A DNA stretch of 32,040 bases from Nitrosomonas sp. (GCA_021774195.1 JAJFJJ010000144.1:1-32040); one strand, 5' to 3'; numbered from the stretch's first letter, positions 8,740 to 18,134 are shown. Notes: generated by a model from the sequence alone, not told the origin. Numbers and translations are program-made.

Positions 8740-8768
8740 GGCCACCATAAGACTTGGTGGCCAGTTTT
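8740..8768. terminator. Bidirectional intrinsic terminator
   Basis: An 8-bp perfect stem GGCCACCA/TGGTGGCC (8740-8747 with 8755-8762) closes a 7-base loop. It is followed by AGTTTTTA on the plus strand, and on the minus strand by TGTTTGTTTTG. It sits between the ends of two convergent genes, the MutS-like gene and the porin, so it can serve both. Confidence 0.88.
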
Positions 8769-8788
8769 TATTTATGACATAGGTTCTA

Positions 8789-10264
8789 TCAATATTTCCA
8801 TTGAAGCTGAAAACGCATAATATTAGCGTTTTTAACATGCTTTAAGGTTTTGACATTAGTCCTGTCCATATTTGAATAGGCAGCGACCAGTTCAATTTGA
8901 TCATTAACTTGCCATTCAAGACCAACTTCGGTTTCTCTTACACGACTGTAAGGTGTGTTGGTGGTGTCTTTTTCCGCACCATTGTATTTTTGCCATTTAA
9001 CGTAAGGAATCCAGGTGCCCCAGCTATTGTCGATTTTATACATGGCTTGGATATAACCACCATTGATGCTTGCAGATTCAATTTGTGTCATATCTGCATT
9101 GAGCTGTGGTGAGCGACCCCAGTTCCATTCTGTTTGGAAACCAAAAGGCTGTGGATAGAGAATGGCGTGTAAACCAATACGCTCATCCCGATAGCCTTTC
9201 TTGTTAAAGGTTGGAGCACTCAAAATCCCTGCACCTTCATTAGTGCCGACTCTAGGAACAAACTTACCTGTATAGCCATAAACACCGGTCTCAAAGATTT
9301 GACCATTACTAAATTGGAAAGGGTAAGTGACACGTGCAGCAACGTGCAAATTATCGTTCTTATCTCTCTGGTTAATTCCCTGACCGGTATAGGCACCAAA
9401 ACCGATGACACCATAATCGCCGGAGCCTTTTAGTCCCTTACTTAGGAAACTAAAGCGTTTTTGAATATGTTGAGGGGTCCAGTAAAAGAAGATACCCGTA
9501 TCACGCTCGTTTCTAACGCCACTACTTAATGCATCGGCACGTTCTAAAGCGAGTCGGTTGCGACTGGATTGTAGCAATTCGAAACTGTTTGGTATTTTGG
9601 ACAGACCTGGGCGGATACGAAATTCCTTCTTCTTATCAAAATAGATATCACCATACATGTCACGAACACCAACGGTGCCGCCAGCAAATTCAGTTTGCAT
9701 ATAAAGTTTCAGATGATCACTGACCTCACCCTGGAACACTAAACGGGCGCGGCGGATAAAGAAATTGGTGTCTTTTTCAATGGCCTTGTCACCTGGAGAG
9801 GCTAAGCCAGCGAAATCTCCCGATAAGCCAGCACCTTGACGAAATTGTGTATAACCGCCAATTTTAATTCGGTCATACCATTTTTTTTCGCCGGAACTGG
9901 ACGATTCACTTTTAGCCATAGCGACTTCGTTTTGCTGCGCCACTTCTTGGATTACTTTATGTTGCTCTTCAAGGCGTGTTTCCATCGCCTTGAGTTCTTC
10001 CATTTTCTGGTCAATTTTGTATTCAACGGCCTGCGTTTCTTCGGGGGATTGTGTTACTTCGGCTTGGTCAACTTGCTTGAATTTACCGAGTTCGACACGA
10101 TTTTCACCCGGTGTTGTATAGACTTGATTGGTTACCGGGTCAACATACAATGTGAGTGCATGCGCTGATAGCACTGTGCTGCTCAACAATGTGGCGAACA
10201 GTGTCATGCATGCCAGTTTACCTGTCAGTATTAGTTTAATCTTGTTTGCTTTAATTTTTTTCAT
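8789..10264 (-). CDS. Phosphate-selective porin O/P family outer-membrane porin
   Basis: A signal peptide (basic KKIKANKIK start, hydrophobic core, cleavage near SAHA) precedes a short domain. Next comes a coiled coil rich in Glu, Gln and Lys (about residues 60-105), a Ser-rich linker, and a beta-barrel that begins around KIGGYTQFRQG. The barrel ends in an aromatic Tyr after QLQWK, as outer-membrane barrels do. FIRRARLVFQGEVSDHLKLYMQTEF is the hallmark of the Porin O/P family. I place the start at ATG 10262-10264 because a perfect GGAGG lies just upstream (10270-10274); a longer frame to 10294 runs through that site. The only visible promoter lies inside the miniature element at 10367-10600 (TTGACA...CATAAG), pointing at this gene. 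The solute is not predictable; phosphate is only the family name. Confidence 0.85.
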   Translation of the reverse strand: MKKIKANKIKLILTGKLACMTLFATLLSSTVLSAHALTLYVDPVTNQVYTTPGENRVELGKFKQVDQAEVTQSPEETQAVEYKIDQKMEELKAMETRLEEQHKVIQEVAQQNEVAMAKSESSSSGEKKWYDRIKIGGYTQFRQGAGLSGDFAGLASPGDKAIEKDTNFFIRRARLVFQGEVSDHLKLYMQTEFAGGTVGVRDMYGDIYFDKKKEFRIRPGLSKIPNSFELLQSSRNRLALERADALSSGVRNERDTGIFFYWTPQHIQKRFSFLSKGLKGSGDYGVIGFGAYTGQGINQRDKNDNLHVAARVTYPFQFSNGQIFETGVYGYTGKFVPRVGTNEGAGILSAPTFNKKGYRDERIGLHAILYPQPFGFQTEWNWGRSPQLNADMTQIESASINGGYIQAMYKIDNSWGTWIPYVKWQKYNGAEKDTTNTPYSRVRETEVGLEWQVNDQIELVAAYSNMDRTNVKTLKHVKNANIMRFQLQWKY

Positions 10265-10269
10265 TTTTC

Positions 10270-10274
10270 CTCCA
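10270..10274 (-). promoter_or_regulatory. Strong Shine-Dalgarno GGAGG of the porin gene
   Basis: On the minus strand, GGAGG is followed by five A residues and ATG (10264). This is a consensus ribosome site at good spacing, and it decides the start codon against the upstream in-frame alternative. Confidence 0.8.
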
Positions 10275-10366
10275 AAGAAATCACTTGGAGGCAAGTTTAT
10301 TGCATTCTTGTTACAGTTTTATTACACGCATGTGAGAAGGGAAAATATAGCGGATGTTAGGTTCAA

Positions 10367-10600
10367 CCTAGAATCCTCAGTTGATTGCTTCAGAAATGTT
10401 TAGTCTTATGAAATAAAATAAATATTCTGTCAAATGCCACACACCCTTCAGGTGAGCTACGCTATGATGCTTATAGCACACTGTTCTTTATCTTTTGCTG
10501 CGTTGCAGTTCGTTGTAATAACTAGTTATTACTCCTCACTGCGCCTTGCCAAAAATAAACAACAATGCACTCTAAGCACCATCCAACTGAGGATTCTAGG
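10367..10600. mobile_element. Miniature inverted-repeat element, copy A (234 bp)
   Basis: It is bounded by CCTAGAATCCTCAGTTG and its exact inverse CAACTGAGGATTCTAGG, and flanked by a 5-bp duplication TTCAA (10362-10366 and 10601-10605). It has no coding capacity beyond short random frames. The interior is homologous to copy C (inverted) over its whole length and to copy B over the right part. It carries the outward promoter at 10405-10433. The right target duplication includes the rfbD stop codon. Confidence 0.88.
10405..10433 (-). promoter_or_regulatory. Outward promoter inside element copy A, toward the porin
   Basis: On the minus strand, TTGACA (10433-10428), a 17-base AT-rich spacer and CATAAG (10410-10405) form a sigma-70-type promoter with a perfect -35 and 4 of 6 bases in the -10. 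The same boxes and spacing occur in copy C. The expected transcript start is near 10398, about 130 bases before the porin ATG. Confidence 0.6.
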
Positions 10601-10601
10601 T

Positions 10602-11501
10602 TCAACGATTGTTAAGGATTTCGGTGAGTGTTCTTTCTACACCAATTTGCCAATGGGGAAGTTGTAAACCAAAGGTGGTTTCTAGTTTGGAAGTGTTTAG
10701 GCGAGAATTGAGGGGGCGTTTTGCCGGTAATGGGAAATCGACGGTTTTGATGCGATGTGACGCATCGGGTTGGATTTTGAGCGGTGTGTTGAATTGCCTC
10801 GCATGATCGATAATCAATTGCGCAAATTCATACCAGGAAGTGTGACCGTTTGCTACTAAGTGGTAGAGTCCCGAGTTTTCTGGTTTGTTGCTGATGGTGC
10901 GAATAATCTGTGCGGTAACATCCGCCAAGAGTTCAGCGCCAGTGGGCGCGCCGATTTGATCATCAATAAATTTTAATTGATCTCGTTCCTTGGCCAAACG
11001 CAATATGGTCTTGATAAAGTTGTTTCCATAGGCGGCATACACCCAGCTGGTGCGAAAGATCAGATGCTTGCAGCCAGAATTGACAATGTTTTGTTCTCCT
11101 GCCAGCTTGGATACGCCATAAACATTGAGTGGATTTGTTTCATCCGTTTCAAGTCGTTCATGTATTCCACTGCCATCAAATACGTAATCGGTTGAGTAAT
11201 GGATCAGCCAAGCATTGATTTGCTTAGCCGCTTGAGCTAATACGCCTGGTGCTTGTGCATTGATGGCATGGACCAAGTTCGGCTCTTGCTCTGCTTTATC
11301 AACAGCGGTATAAGCTGCTGCGTTTACAATGATATCCGGCGATACGGTTTGTATTGTTTTTTGAATGCCTAATGGGTTGGTAAGTTCGCCGCATAATGTT
11401 TGACTATTCTCACTTAATGCAACAAGTTCGCCAAGTGGCGCCAGACTGCGTTGTAGTTCCCAGCCGACCTGCCCATTTTTTCCAAATAGTAAGATTTTCA
11501 T
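10602..11501 (-). CDS. rfbD: dTDP-4-dehydrorhamnose reductase
   Basis: This NADPH-dependent short-chain reductase makes dTDP-L-rhamnose, the last step of rhamnose donor synthesis for surface polysaccharide. The 299-residue product has a Rossmann motif GKNGQVG (7-13), the STDYVFDG strand with active-site Thr/Asp (about 103-110), and catalytic Tyr128 and Lys132 in YGVSKLAGE. Length and motifs are normal for RmlD. Its ATG overlaps the rfbB stop by four bases, indicating coupled translation. rfbA and rfbC are absent from the window and must lie elsewhere. The TGA stop (10604-10602) lies in the target duplication of element copy A, so the insertion happened precisely at the end of the gene without altering the protein. 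Confidence 0.92.
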   Translation of the reverse strand: MKILLFGKNGQVGWELQRSLAPLGELVALSENSQTLCGELTNPLGIQKTIQTVSPDIIVNAAAYTAVDKAEQEPNLVHAINAQAPGVLAQAAKQINAWLIHYSTDYVFDGSGIHERLETDETNPLNVYGVSKLAGEQNIVNSGCKHLIFRTSWVYAAYGNNFIKTILRLAKERDQLKFIDDQIGAPTGAELLADVTAQIIRTISNKPENSGLYHLVANGHTSWYEFAQLIIDHARQFNTPLKIQPDASHRIKTVDFPLPAKRPLNSRLNTSKLETTFGLQLPHWQIGVERTLTEILNNR

Positions 11502-12556
11502 TGTGTCCGCTTAGAATAGTTTTTTTCAATCCATTCTCGGTAAGCGCCTGTTTGAATATTTGTAGTCCACGATTGATTATCCAGATACCATTGTAGTGTT
11601 TTACGGATGCCGGTTTCAAAGGTTTCAGCTGGGCGCCAATTTAATTCACGCTCAATTTTACGAGCATCAATGGCATAACGGACGTCATGCCCGGGACGAT
11701 CTTTGACATAAGTGATTTGATCTTCAAAATTGGATTGTGGATGAGATTCTCGTAATAGTTTACAAATGGTTTTAACAATCTCAATGTTAGGTTTTTCGTT
11801 CCAACCGCCAATGTTATAGGTTTCACCCAGTGTGCCAGATTCTAGAACCCGGCGTATCGCACTGCAATGATCGGTGACATAAAGCCAGTCACGAATTTGT
11901 AGGCCATCCCCGTAGATGGGCAAAGGTTTGCCAGCTAAGGCATTGTTAATCATTAATGGGATTAGTTTCTCAGGGAATTGATAGGGGCCATAATTGTTTG
12001 AGCAGTTGGTGGTTAGGACGGGTAAACCGTAGGTGTGGTGGTAAGCATGCACCAAATGATCACTGGACGCTTTACTGGCTGAGTAGGGGCTATTCGGCTC
12101 ATAGGGGTGTGCTTCGGTAAATGCTGGTTGATCAGCGGATAGTGAACCATAGACCTCATCTGTCGAGACATGCAGAAAGCGAAAAGCTAATTTTGACTGT
12201 GGGTCTAGTTTATTCCAATAAGCACGGGTTGCTTCCAATAAGTGGAAAGTGCCCAATATGTTGGTCTGGATAAAATCTTCTGGACCATGAATTGAGCGGT
12301 CGACGTGACTTTCTGCAGCTAAATTAATGATTGCACGTGGTTGATATTGTGCCAGTAATTTTTCAATTAACGGAATATCACCAATGTCGCCTTGTATAAA
12401 TATATGCCTGGAATCATTAGCTAGAGACGAGAGATTCTGTAGGTTCCCGGCATAGGTGAGTTTATCGAGATTAACAATTACTTCATCGGATTGTGTAAAC
12501 CAGTCCAGAATAAAATTTGAGCCAATAAAACCCGCGCCGCCGGTTACTAAAATCAT
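11498..12556 (-). CDS. rfbB: dTDP-glucose 4,6-dehydratase
   Basis: This extended short-chain dehydrogenase converts dTDP-glucose to dTDP-4-keto-6-deoxyglucose, the second step in dTDP-rhamnose synthesis. The NAD-binding motif TGGAGFIG is at 5-12. The Thr-Asp-Glu catalytic triplet is at 132-134 in HVSTDEVYG, and the Tyr/Lys pair is at 158/162 in YSASK. The [14 protein letters not shown] segment is a family signature. Its 352 residues are the usual length. It follows tilS after 16 bases and overlaps rfbD by four bases, so the pair is probably transcribed with accA and tilS. It is cytoplasmic. Confidence 0.95.
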   Translation of the reverse strand: MILVTGGAGFIGSNFILDWFTQSDEVIVNLDKLTYAGNLQNLSSLANDSRHIFIQGDIGDIPLIEKLLAQYQPRAIINLAAESHVDRSIHGPEDFIQTNILGTFHLLEATRAYWNKLDPQSKLAFRFLHVSTDEVYGSLSADQPAFTEAHPYEPNSPYSASKASSDHLVHAYHHTYGLPVLTTNCSNNYGPYQFPEKLIPLMINNALAGKPLPIYGDGLQIRDWLYVTDHCSAIRRVLESGTLGETYNIGGWNEKPNIEIVKTICKLLRESHPQSNFEDQITYVKDRPGHDVRYAIDARKIERELNWRPAETFETGIRKTLQWYLDNQSWTTNIQTGAYREWIEKNYSKRTQ

Positions 12557-12572
12557 GTTATGTGTCTATTTG

Positions 12573-13940
12573 TTATAGTGAGTGAATTGTTTCTGACTGC
12601 CAGTTTGGTACTAGTCCTACTTGTTCTGATTTTACTTGAAATTCGTAATCAATGCCGATATCTGGAACCCATACTAGGCGTTCACCACTAAATAATAGCG
12701 GCATTGTGTAACGTTTCCAAGGCGGTATGGCGGCTTCTTGTAATAACTTTTTTAAACTTCGCCGTGGGCGATTACAGTGTGGTGCGAATCGTTCTCCACC
12801 CTGACGCAGACGTATGGTTACAGGATATTGAGATAATTTTATTTGATCGATCCCTTGGCTTTTAATATGAGTAAAACGGATAGTGCCATGTAAATTTGCT
12901 AGCTGTAACGGGTTTTCACCATGCCATGTCAGCCGCCAAGTGGGTTCAGCTGTTTTTAGCTTGGGTAGGAAAAATATTAGGCCTTGATAACAACGCAGAA
13001 TTATTTGATCAATCGTGATGTTTATTTGTGTGTCGAGGCGTGTTGATCGTAATTGTTGCAAAATGTCATCGAGTTTAGCAGTACTGGGTGGTCTTATCCC
13101 GCTCTGCACAAGAGTAAAGCGAAGCAGGTTTTTAGCGCGCGCAATACTTAATTCATGCATGGCTTTCATCTGGAGTTTGCCGGAAACTAAATATTGTTGG
13201 CGATCTATCTCTGCTAATTCATCTAGCAGTAAGGAAGCCTCAGATAAGTGTTTGCTGGTACGCAGCAATGTTTTGGCGTAATTAGGATATTTTTCTTTTA
13301 ATAGCGGTAGAACTTTGTGACGTAGAAAGTTTCGATTGAAATCAGTGCTGTCATTGCTTTCGTCATGAATCCAACTAAGTTGATTTTGTTCAGCATACTG
13401 CTCAATTTCACGACGCGATACTTGCAGTAGTGGTCGAAGAACTTGTGGTGCCATATCAGATGATTGCTTTCTGATAATCGGCATTGCACTCAACCCTCTG
13501 ATACCTGCACCACGAAATAATTGTAATAACAGTGTTTCAGCTTGATCGTCCAAATGTTGTGCGAGGGCAATATAGTCCGCTTGTAGCTGATTAAATATTT
13601 GATAGCGTTCATCTCTGGCCAACGCTTCTAGACTAACACCTGGTGTTTTTTTGAGGTTGAGTGATTTGGTAATGATGGGCAGGTCGAATGAAAGGCACAG
13701 GTTGTGACAGAATTGACGCCAGTGTGCGGCATTGCTGCTGATGCCGTGATCAACATGAATGGCAGATAATGAAAAGTTTAAGTGTTTTGAAAGTATGGCA
13801 AGTAAATGCAATAACACGACCGAGTCAACGCCGCCACTGAGTGCGATGACGACGTGACTGTTAGGCCTGATATGGGTAAGTAATGTACTTTCTGTATGAT
13901 TGAATAGGCTATTCGACTTTGACTTCTTTAAATGAACCAT
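12573..13940 (-). CDS. tilS: tRNA(Ile)-lysidine synthetase
   Basis: TilS modifies C34 of the CAU-anticodon isoleucine tRNA to lysidine, which switches the codon read from AUG to AUA. The N-terminal PP-loop ATPase motif SGGVDS is at 35-40. A conserved HVDHG follows at about 82-86, then the Leu-rich tRNA-binding middle domain, and a C-terminal TilS domain with [20 protein letters not shown]. The 455 residues match the full-length (E. coli-like) form. The ATG at 13940 lies inside accA, a 32-base overlap; accA-tilS adjacency is common in proteobacteria. It is essential in most bacteria. rfbB follows 16 bases downstream. Confidence 0.93.
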   Translation of the reverse strand: MVHLKKSKSNSLFNHTESTLLTHIRPNSHVVIALSGGVDSVVLLHLLAILSKHLNFSLSAIHVDHGISSNAAHWRQFCHNLCLSFDLPIITKSLNLKKTPGVSLEALARDERYQIFNQLQADYIALAQHLDDQAETLLLQLFRGAGIRGLSAMPIIRKQSSDMAPQVLRPLLQVSRREIEQYAEQNQLSWIHDESNDSTDFNRNFLRHKVLPLLKEKYPNYAKTLLRTSKHLSEASLLLDELAEIDRQQYLVSGKLQMKAMHELSIARAKNLLRFTLVQSGIRPPSTAKLDDILQQLRSTRLDTQINITIDQIILRCYQGLIFFLPKLKTAEPTWRLTWHGENPLQLANLHGTIRFTHIKSQGIDQIKLSQYPVTIRLRQGGERFAPHCNRPRRSLKKLLQEAAIPPWKRYTMPLLFSGERLVWVPDIGIDYEFQVKSEQVGLVPNWQSETIHSL

Positions 13941-14877
13941 AACCCATTAACCGTTCAAGACGTTTTTCAATTAGTGTTTCAGTAGAGTGGTCTTGTAATT
14001 TCCGTAATGATTCCTGCAGAACATTTTTAACCGATTGCATGGTGGCTGGATAGTCGCGGTGAGCGCCGCCAATTGGTTCATCAACAATACTGTCAATCAA
14101 GTTAATCGCCTTGAGTCGATCAGCAGTAATACCCATAATTTCGGCAGCTTCTGGCGCTTTGTCAGCACTTTTCCAGAGGATAGAGGCGCAACCTTCCGGT
14201 GATATAACGGAATAGGTGGCATATTGCAACATGTGGACGACATCGCCGACAGCGACGGCTAATGCGCCGCCTGAACCGCCTTCGCCAATAACCACACAGA
14301 TAATGGGTACTTTGAGTTCCGATAGCACGTAAAGATTCTTGCCGATGGCTTCGGACTGCCCACGTTCTTCTGCATCAATTCCGGGATATGCACCCGGTGT
14401 GTCGATAAAGGTGATGAGTGGAATTGAAAACTTCTCAGCCAAACGCATCAAACGTAGTGCTTTGCGATAACCCTCTGGTTTTGGCATGCCAAAGTTACGA
14501 TGGATCTTTTCACGAGTGTCTCGTCCTTTTTGGTGGCCGATCACCATGACGCTCTGACCATTGAAACGCGCGATACCACCGACAATGGCATGATCGTCAG
14601 CAAAATTACGGTCACCATGCAATTCTTCAAAATCAGTGAATAAATGTTCGATATAGTCTAACGTATAAGGGCGTTGTGGATGTCTGGCAACTTGTGAGAT
14701 TTGCCATGGTTCAAGTTTTGAGTAGACGCTTTTGGTAAGAGACTGACTTTTTGCTTGTAAACGCGAGATCTCGGCAGAAATATCTAAAGCAGAGTCATCT
14801 TGGGCAAAGCGCAGTTCCTCTATTTTTGCTTCAAACTCAGCAATACTTTGCTCGAATTCCAGGAAAGTAATTTTCAT
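13909..14877 (-). CDS. accA: Acetyl-CoA carboxylase carboxyltransferase, alpha subunit
   Basis: AccA, with AccD, transfers the carboxyl group from carboxybiotin to acetyl-CoA, giving malonyl-CoA for fatty-acid synthesis in the cytoplasm. The 322-residue length is standard. The sequence carries the N-terminal helical region, then [15 protein letters not shown] and [13 protein letters not shown], the [14 protein letters not shown] segment, and the [10 protein letters not shown] oxyanion-forming motif (about residues 200-209). It is the first gene of a minus-strand group accA-tilS-rfbB-rfbD. The 89-bp gap to the divergent msrB gene should hold promoters for both directions; I see no clear consensus boxes there. 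Confidence 0.96.
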   Translation of the reverse strand: MKITFLEFEQSIAEFEAKIEELRFAQDDSALDISAEISRLQAKSQSLTKSVYSKLEPWQISQVARHPQRPYTLDYIEHLFTDFEELHGDRNFADDHAIVGGIARFNGQSVMVIGHQKGRDTREKIHRNFGMPKPEGYRKALRLMRLAEKFSIPLITFIDTPGAYPGIDAEERGQSEAIGKNLYVLSELKVPIICVVIGEGGSGGALAVAVGDVVHMLQYATYSVISPEGCASILWKSADKAPEAAEIMGITADRLKAINLIDSIVDEPIGGAHRDYPATMQSVKNVLQESLRKLQDHSTETLIEKRLERLMGYGSFKEVKVE

Positions 14878-14966
14878 TTGGGCTAAGTTATAATTCTAAA
14901 ACTGTGATGATACAGGATTTGTACGTGTCTCTGTATTTCTGTGAGTGATTATATGAGGAAAATTTT

Positions 14967-15491
14967 ATGAAACGACGTACTTTTTTACAAGGGGCCGCTG
15001 TTGTTACTGCCTTGCCTGTTATTTCATTTTATTGGGCGCAAAAAAATGTCGCTGGGGTTGTTGAGCAGACAACGGTGGAGCGATTAAGTAAGCCGCATCA
15101 TGCCTGGCAAGGACAAATTTCGAAAGAAGCCTTTAGCGTGCTTTTTGAAGAACAAACAGAGCCGCCTGGTAGCAGCCCGCTGAATCATGAGCATCGTGAT
15201 GGTCTATATATTTGCGCAGCATGCTATCTGCCGTTATTTGAGAGTCAATATAAATATGAGAGTGGAACCGGCTGGCCAAGTTTTACCCAACCGATTGCCG
15301 GGCATATTGATACTAAACCGGACTATCAACTAATCATTTTACGTACTGAGTATCATTGTGCACGCTGTGGAGGACATCAAGGGCATGTTTTTAAAGATGG
15401 ACCAAAACCACGCGGTGAACGATGGTGTAATAATGGATTGGCGTTAAAGTTTATCGTGCATTCTGATGAACTGCCGCCATTAAGGAGTTAA
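14967..15491 (+). CDS. msrB: Exported peptide-methionine (R)-S-oxide reductase
   Basis: MsrB reduces the R form of methionine sulfoxide in proteins. Two zinc-binding pairs (C83/C86 and C131/C134) and the catalytic Cys154 in GERWCNNGLALKF are all present, with the GTGWPSF motif at 100-106. In front of the domain is an N-terminal leader starting MKRRTFLQGAAVVTALPVIS, a twin-arginine type signal. The folded zinc enzyme is therefore probably exported by Tat. AGGA lies shortly upstream of the ATG. The msrA gene follows after 4 bases, so the two make a coordinated extracytoplasmic repair pair covering both stereoisomers. No electron donor such as MsrQ or a thioredoxin-like protein is encoded next to them. 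Confidence 0.93.
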   Translation: MKRRTFLQGAAVVTALPVISFYWAQKNVAGVVEQTTVERLSKPHHAWQGQISKEAFSVLFEEQTEPPGSSPLNHEHRDGLYICAACYLPLFESQYKYESGTGWPSFTQPIAGHIDTKPDYQLIILRTEYHCARCGGHQGHVFKDGPKPRGERWCNNGLALKFIVHSDELPPLRS

Positions 15492-15495
15492 TCGT

Positions 15496-16137
15496 ATGAG
15501 TAGGTATTTTGTTTATTCGTTTTATTTTGTCATGCTATTTGTTCTCGTTTTATTGACTGCATGTCGCCCGTTAGAAAGTACTTCAATGGAAATAACCATT
15601 CCAGACGAGCATGTAGGGGTTGCGATTTTTGCCGGTGGATGTTTTTGGTGTACAGAATCTGATTTTGATAAAGTACCAGGTGTTGTGGCCACGATATCGG
15701 GTTATATCGGCGGAACAGTGGACAACCCGACCTATGAACAAGTTGTCACTGGGAAGACTGGGCATATTGAAGCGGTTCGGGTTTATTTTGATAAAACTAA
15801 GACGAGCTATGCGGCGTTATTGGCGGCTTACTGGCTAACCATTGACCCGCTGGCACAAGACCGTCAATTTTGTGATATCGGCTCACCTTATCGCGCCGCA
15901 ATTTTTTATCTGGATGAGGAGCAGCAGCAACTGGCACAGCGCTCAAAAGACGCATTGGATGACTCCGGTCAATTTGCGCAGCCTGTAACAACGATGTTAC
16001 AAGCGGCAACTACTTTTTATCCGGCGGAAGATTATCATCAAGACTATTACCTCAAGAATCCTGCACGCTATGAACGTTACCGCAATAATTGTGGGCGGGA
16101 TAAGCGTTTATTGGAATTGTGGGGACGTCAACATTAA
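15496..16137 (+). CDS. msrA: Lipoprotein peptide-methionine (S)-S-oxide reductase
   Basis: MsrA reduces the S form of methionine sulfoxide. The catalytic motif GGCFWCTE is at 47-54, with Cys49 as nucleophile. The family motif SGYIGG follows, together with the histidine region YHQDYY and a C-terminal Cys (NNCG, near 198) that could serve as resolving cysteine. The N-terminus is a hydrophobic signal ending in LLTAC, a lipobox with Cys23, so the protein is probably a membrane-anchored periplasmic lipoprotein. It is 4 bases downstream of exported msrB. Cytoplasmic MsrA is the more familiar form, so the exported version suggests repair of oxidised envelope proteins. Confidence 0.93.
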   Translation: MSRYFVYSFYFVMLFVLVLLTACRPLESTSMEITIPDEHVGVAIFAGGCFWCTESDFDKVPGVVATISGYIGGTVDNPTYEQVVTGKTGHIEAVRVYFDKTKTSYAALLAAYWLTIDPLAQDRQFCDIGSPYRAAIFYLDEEQQQLAQRSKDALDDSGQFAQPVTTMLQAATTFYPAEDYHQDYYLKNPARYERYRNNCGRDKRLLELWGRQH

Positions 16138-16149
16138 AGGGTTGTTCTA

Positions 16150-17304
16150 TTGAATGATTTGGCATTAAATAAGAGACTTCTGGGCGGCTTGTCGGCCGAA
16201 AGTTTTTTGCGTGACTATTGGCAGAAGAAACCTTTATTGGTTCGCAATGCAATACCTGAGTTTGAGGGGCTATTAACTCCAGAAGAATTGATTGAGTTAG
16301 CTTGTGATGACGATGTGCAATCGCGCCTTGTGACCTACAAACGGAAGAAATGGCTGCTGGAACATGGGCCATTTTTGCAAGATGATTTTGATCATCTGTC
16401 GAAAAAAAATTGGAGTTTGTTGGTACAGGAAGTGAACCACTACCTACCCTCAGCGCGTGATTTACTGTTGATGTTTGATTTTATTCCCTATGCACGGCTA
16501 GATGACCTGATGGTGAGCTATGCACCTAAAGGGGGCGGGATAGGGCCGCATGTTGATTCTTATGATGTGTTCTTATTACAAGGACAGGGCTCAAGACGTT
16601 GGCAAATTTCACCACAAAACGATACAAGCTTTATTGAGGATGCGCCACTTAAGATTTTGCAGAATTTTGAACCGGAGCAGGAATGGCTGCTGCAGCCAGG
16701 TGATTTGTTATATCTGCCGCCCAATTATGCGCACAATGGTATTGCTGAAGAAGACTGTATGACTTACTCGATTGGTTTTCGTGCGCCAAGTTGTCAGGAA
16801 TTAATCACGCAGTTTCTTGTTTATCAGCAGGATCATTTGCAAGTCAACGGGTGGTACACAGACCCCAACTTGCAATTGCAATCTCAACCGGCAGAAATAA
16901 GTCCATTTATGGTGCGTCAGGTCAAGGCCATACTGAAAGAAATTAAGTGGGGACAGATCGAGATTGAGAAGTTTTTGGGGGTTTATTTAACGGAACCTAA
17001 AGCACATGTTTTTTTTGATTCGCCTGAATTGCCATTAACACAGCAACAATTTGCCAAAGAGATAAAAAAGAATGGTGCGCAACTTAACTTAAAGAGTCGG
17101 ATGTTATACGGGAAAAATTCGCTAATTTTTCTCAACGGAGAAGTTTTTGAAGTTGATAATGGTGCGCATCAACACCTAATTAAATTGGCTAATGAGCAAA
17201 AAATTTATGTCAGTGAAACATCGAATAACGAAACAAAAAAAATCCTTTATCAGTGGTACCTTAGTGGTTATATAGATGTTGGTGTGGTATTTGAGACGCC
17301 ATAA
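16150..17304 (+). CDS. roxA: Cupin-fold ribosomal protein uL16 arginine hydroxylase (RoxA/YcfD-like)
   Basis: This 384-residue JmjC/cupin protein resembles E. coli YcfD/RoxA (about 373 residues), an Fe(II)/2-oxoglutarate oxygenase that hydroxylates an arginine of ribosomal protein L16. Iron ligands are visible: His134 and Asp136 in IGPHVDSYDVF, and the distal His195 in PPNYAHNGIAEE. The N-terminal FLRDYWQKKPLLVRNAIP segment and the RRWQISP strand are typical. A C-terminal winged-helix part follows. The start is a TTG (16150) with AAAGGG about 10 bases upstream; no better ATG exists in frame. It lies 12 bases after msrA and is likely co-transcribed, linking an oxygen-dependent enzyme with oxidative repair genes. 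Confidence 0.85.
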   Translation: MNDLALNKRLLGGLSAESFLRDYWQKKPLLVRNAIPEFEGLLTPEELIELACDDDVQSRLVTYKRKKWLLEHGPFLQDDFDHLSKKNWSLLVQEVNHYLPSARDLLLMFDFIPYARLDDLMVSYAPKGGGIGPHVDSYDVFLLQGQGSRRWQISPQNDTSFIEDAPLKILQNFEPEQEWLLQPGDLLYLPPNYAHNGIAEEDCMTYSIGFRAPSCQELITQFLVYQQDHLQVNGWYTDPNLQLQSQPAEISPFMVRQVKAILKEIKWGQIEIEKFLGVYLTEPKAHVFFDSPELPLTQQQFAKEIKKNGAQLNLKSRMLYGKNSLIFLNGEVFEVDNGAHQHLIKLANEQKIYVSETSNNETKKILYQWYLSGYIDVGVVFETP

Positions 17305-17450
17305 TTTAGATAAAAAAATCTTGTGATTTTCTGGACACTGATATTTTATTCTGGTATTAAGGTTATGGTCTTTCTGATAATGAATGGCCGAAGAGCTGTT
17401 TTACATAATTTAATTCGTCATAAATTTTTTTAATATAGGAGACTCTAGAC

Positions 17451-17591
17451 ATGAAATATTCTTTGTTTATTGCAGCATTGTTAGCATTATTTTTAACCGG
17501 TTGCCTGTCTGAAAAAGAAGGTCAATATCCACCAAGCTTGTATGAAGATGAGTCAGGCGAAAGACTGGGTGCTCCTTCTGGCCAGAAATAA
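17451..17591 (+). CDS. Small lipoprotein, 46 residues
   Basis: ATG 17451 to TAA 17591 encodes a peptide starting MKYSLFIAALLALFLTGCLS. That is a short signal with lipobox LTGC (Cys18), followed by a 28-residue acidic, Pro/Gly-containing tail ending GAPSGQK. A ribosome site AGGAG lies at 17437-17441. A hairpin terminator follows at 17612-17643, supporting a real transcription unit. A decayed second copy is found 240 bases downstream. I do not recognise a named family; it recalls entericidin- or LptM-like mini-lipoproteins only in size and signal. Confidence 0.7.
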   Translation: MKYSLFIAALLALFLTGCLSEKEGQYPPSLYEDESGERLGAPSGQK

Positions 17592-17611
17592 TTGGTAGGA
17601 AGTTAACTATC

Positions 17612-17648
17612 AAACGGCTCCTATCAGTTATTAGGGGCCGTTTGTTAT
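17612..17648 (+). terminator. Intrinsic terminator after small lipoprotein gene
   Basis: AAACGGCTCC (17612-17621) pairs with GGGGCCGTTT (17634-17643), with one T-G wobble and a 12-base loop. It is followed by GTTATTT. It lies 20 bases after the lipoprotein stop codon. Confidence 0.75.
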
Positions 17649-17828
17649 TTAGGATTAACACTAGGAACAATTCGCTTCATCACATTTCGACGCTATGTGA
17701 AATACAGTAGATAATTGAATTGAAGCTTGCTACACAGATTAAAGATATGGTTTTTCTAATGAAGAAGCGCAGAAAGCTGTTTTACATAATTTATTCGCCG
17801 TAAATTTTTAACATAGACGATTTTAAAT

Positions 17829-17921
17829 ATGAAGCACTCTTTGTTGATTGCAGCATTATTAGCGTTTTCTAGTCTTACAGGCCAAAAGAATCGCCCAAGT
17901 AACGGGTTTTTTGCCTATTAA
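17829..17921 (+). pseudogene. Decayed tandem duplicate of the small lipoprotein gene
   Basis: A 30-codon frame starting MKHSLLIAALLAFSSLTGQ matches the signal of the upstream lipoprotein, but the lipobox Cys is replaced by Gln and the tail is lost. The preceding about 90 bases also match the upstream copy (shared stretches such as GCTGTTTTACATAATTTA and CGTAAATTTTT). The duplication therefore included the promoter and leader. The ribosome site is degraded (ATAGACGATTTTAA). Without a lipidation Cys it is most likely non-functional. Confidence 0.65.
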
Positions 17922-18134
17922 GGATTGATGTGGTCAAATAAAAATATATATTTTGCTTACCCATCTGTCACCCCCCCCAACAAACTTTCCCTCTATGCCA
18001 ATAAGTTAATCTTAATAACGAGTAATCGTTGGCACTACAAATTTTAATTCTTGTCGGGAATAAAAGTTTTGCTTACTTTTCCGGGATTATGAGATAGATT
18101 GGAGCTGAACCAAATCAGTCCAGTTCTGCATCAT
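17922..18134. other. Intergenic stretch without a gene
   Basis: I see no coding frame or clear promoter. The only notable feature is a run of eight C residues at 17971-17978. The stretch ends at the target duplication ATCAT of element copy B. Confidence 0.4.

Noticed and set aside
9836..10168. 110-codon plus-strand frame rich in Phe opposite the porin N-terminus
   Set aside because: It reflects the Lys/Glu-rich coiled-coil codons of the porin read in reverse; no start signal is present.
17971..17978. Run of eight C residues as a phase-variation tract
   Set aside because: It is not in or just before any reading frame, so slippage would have no visible effect.
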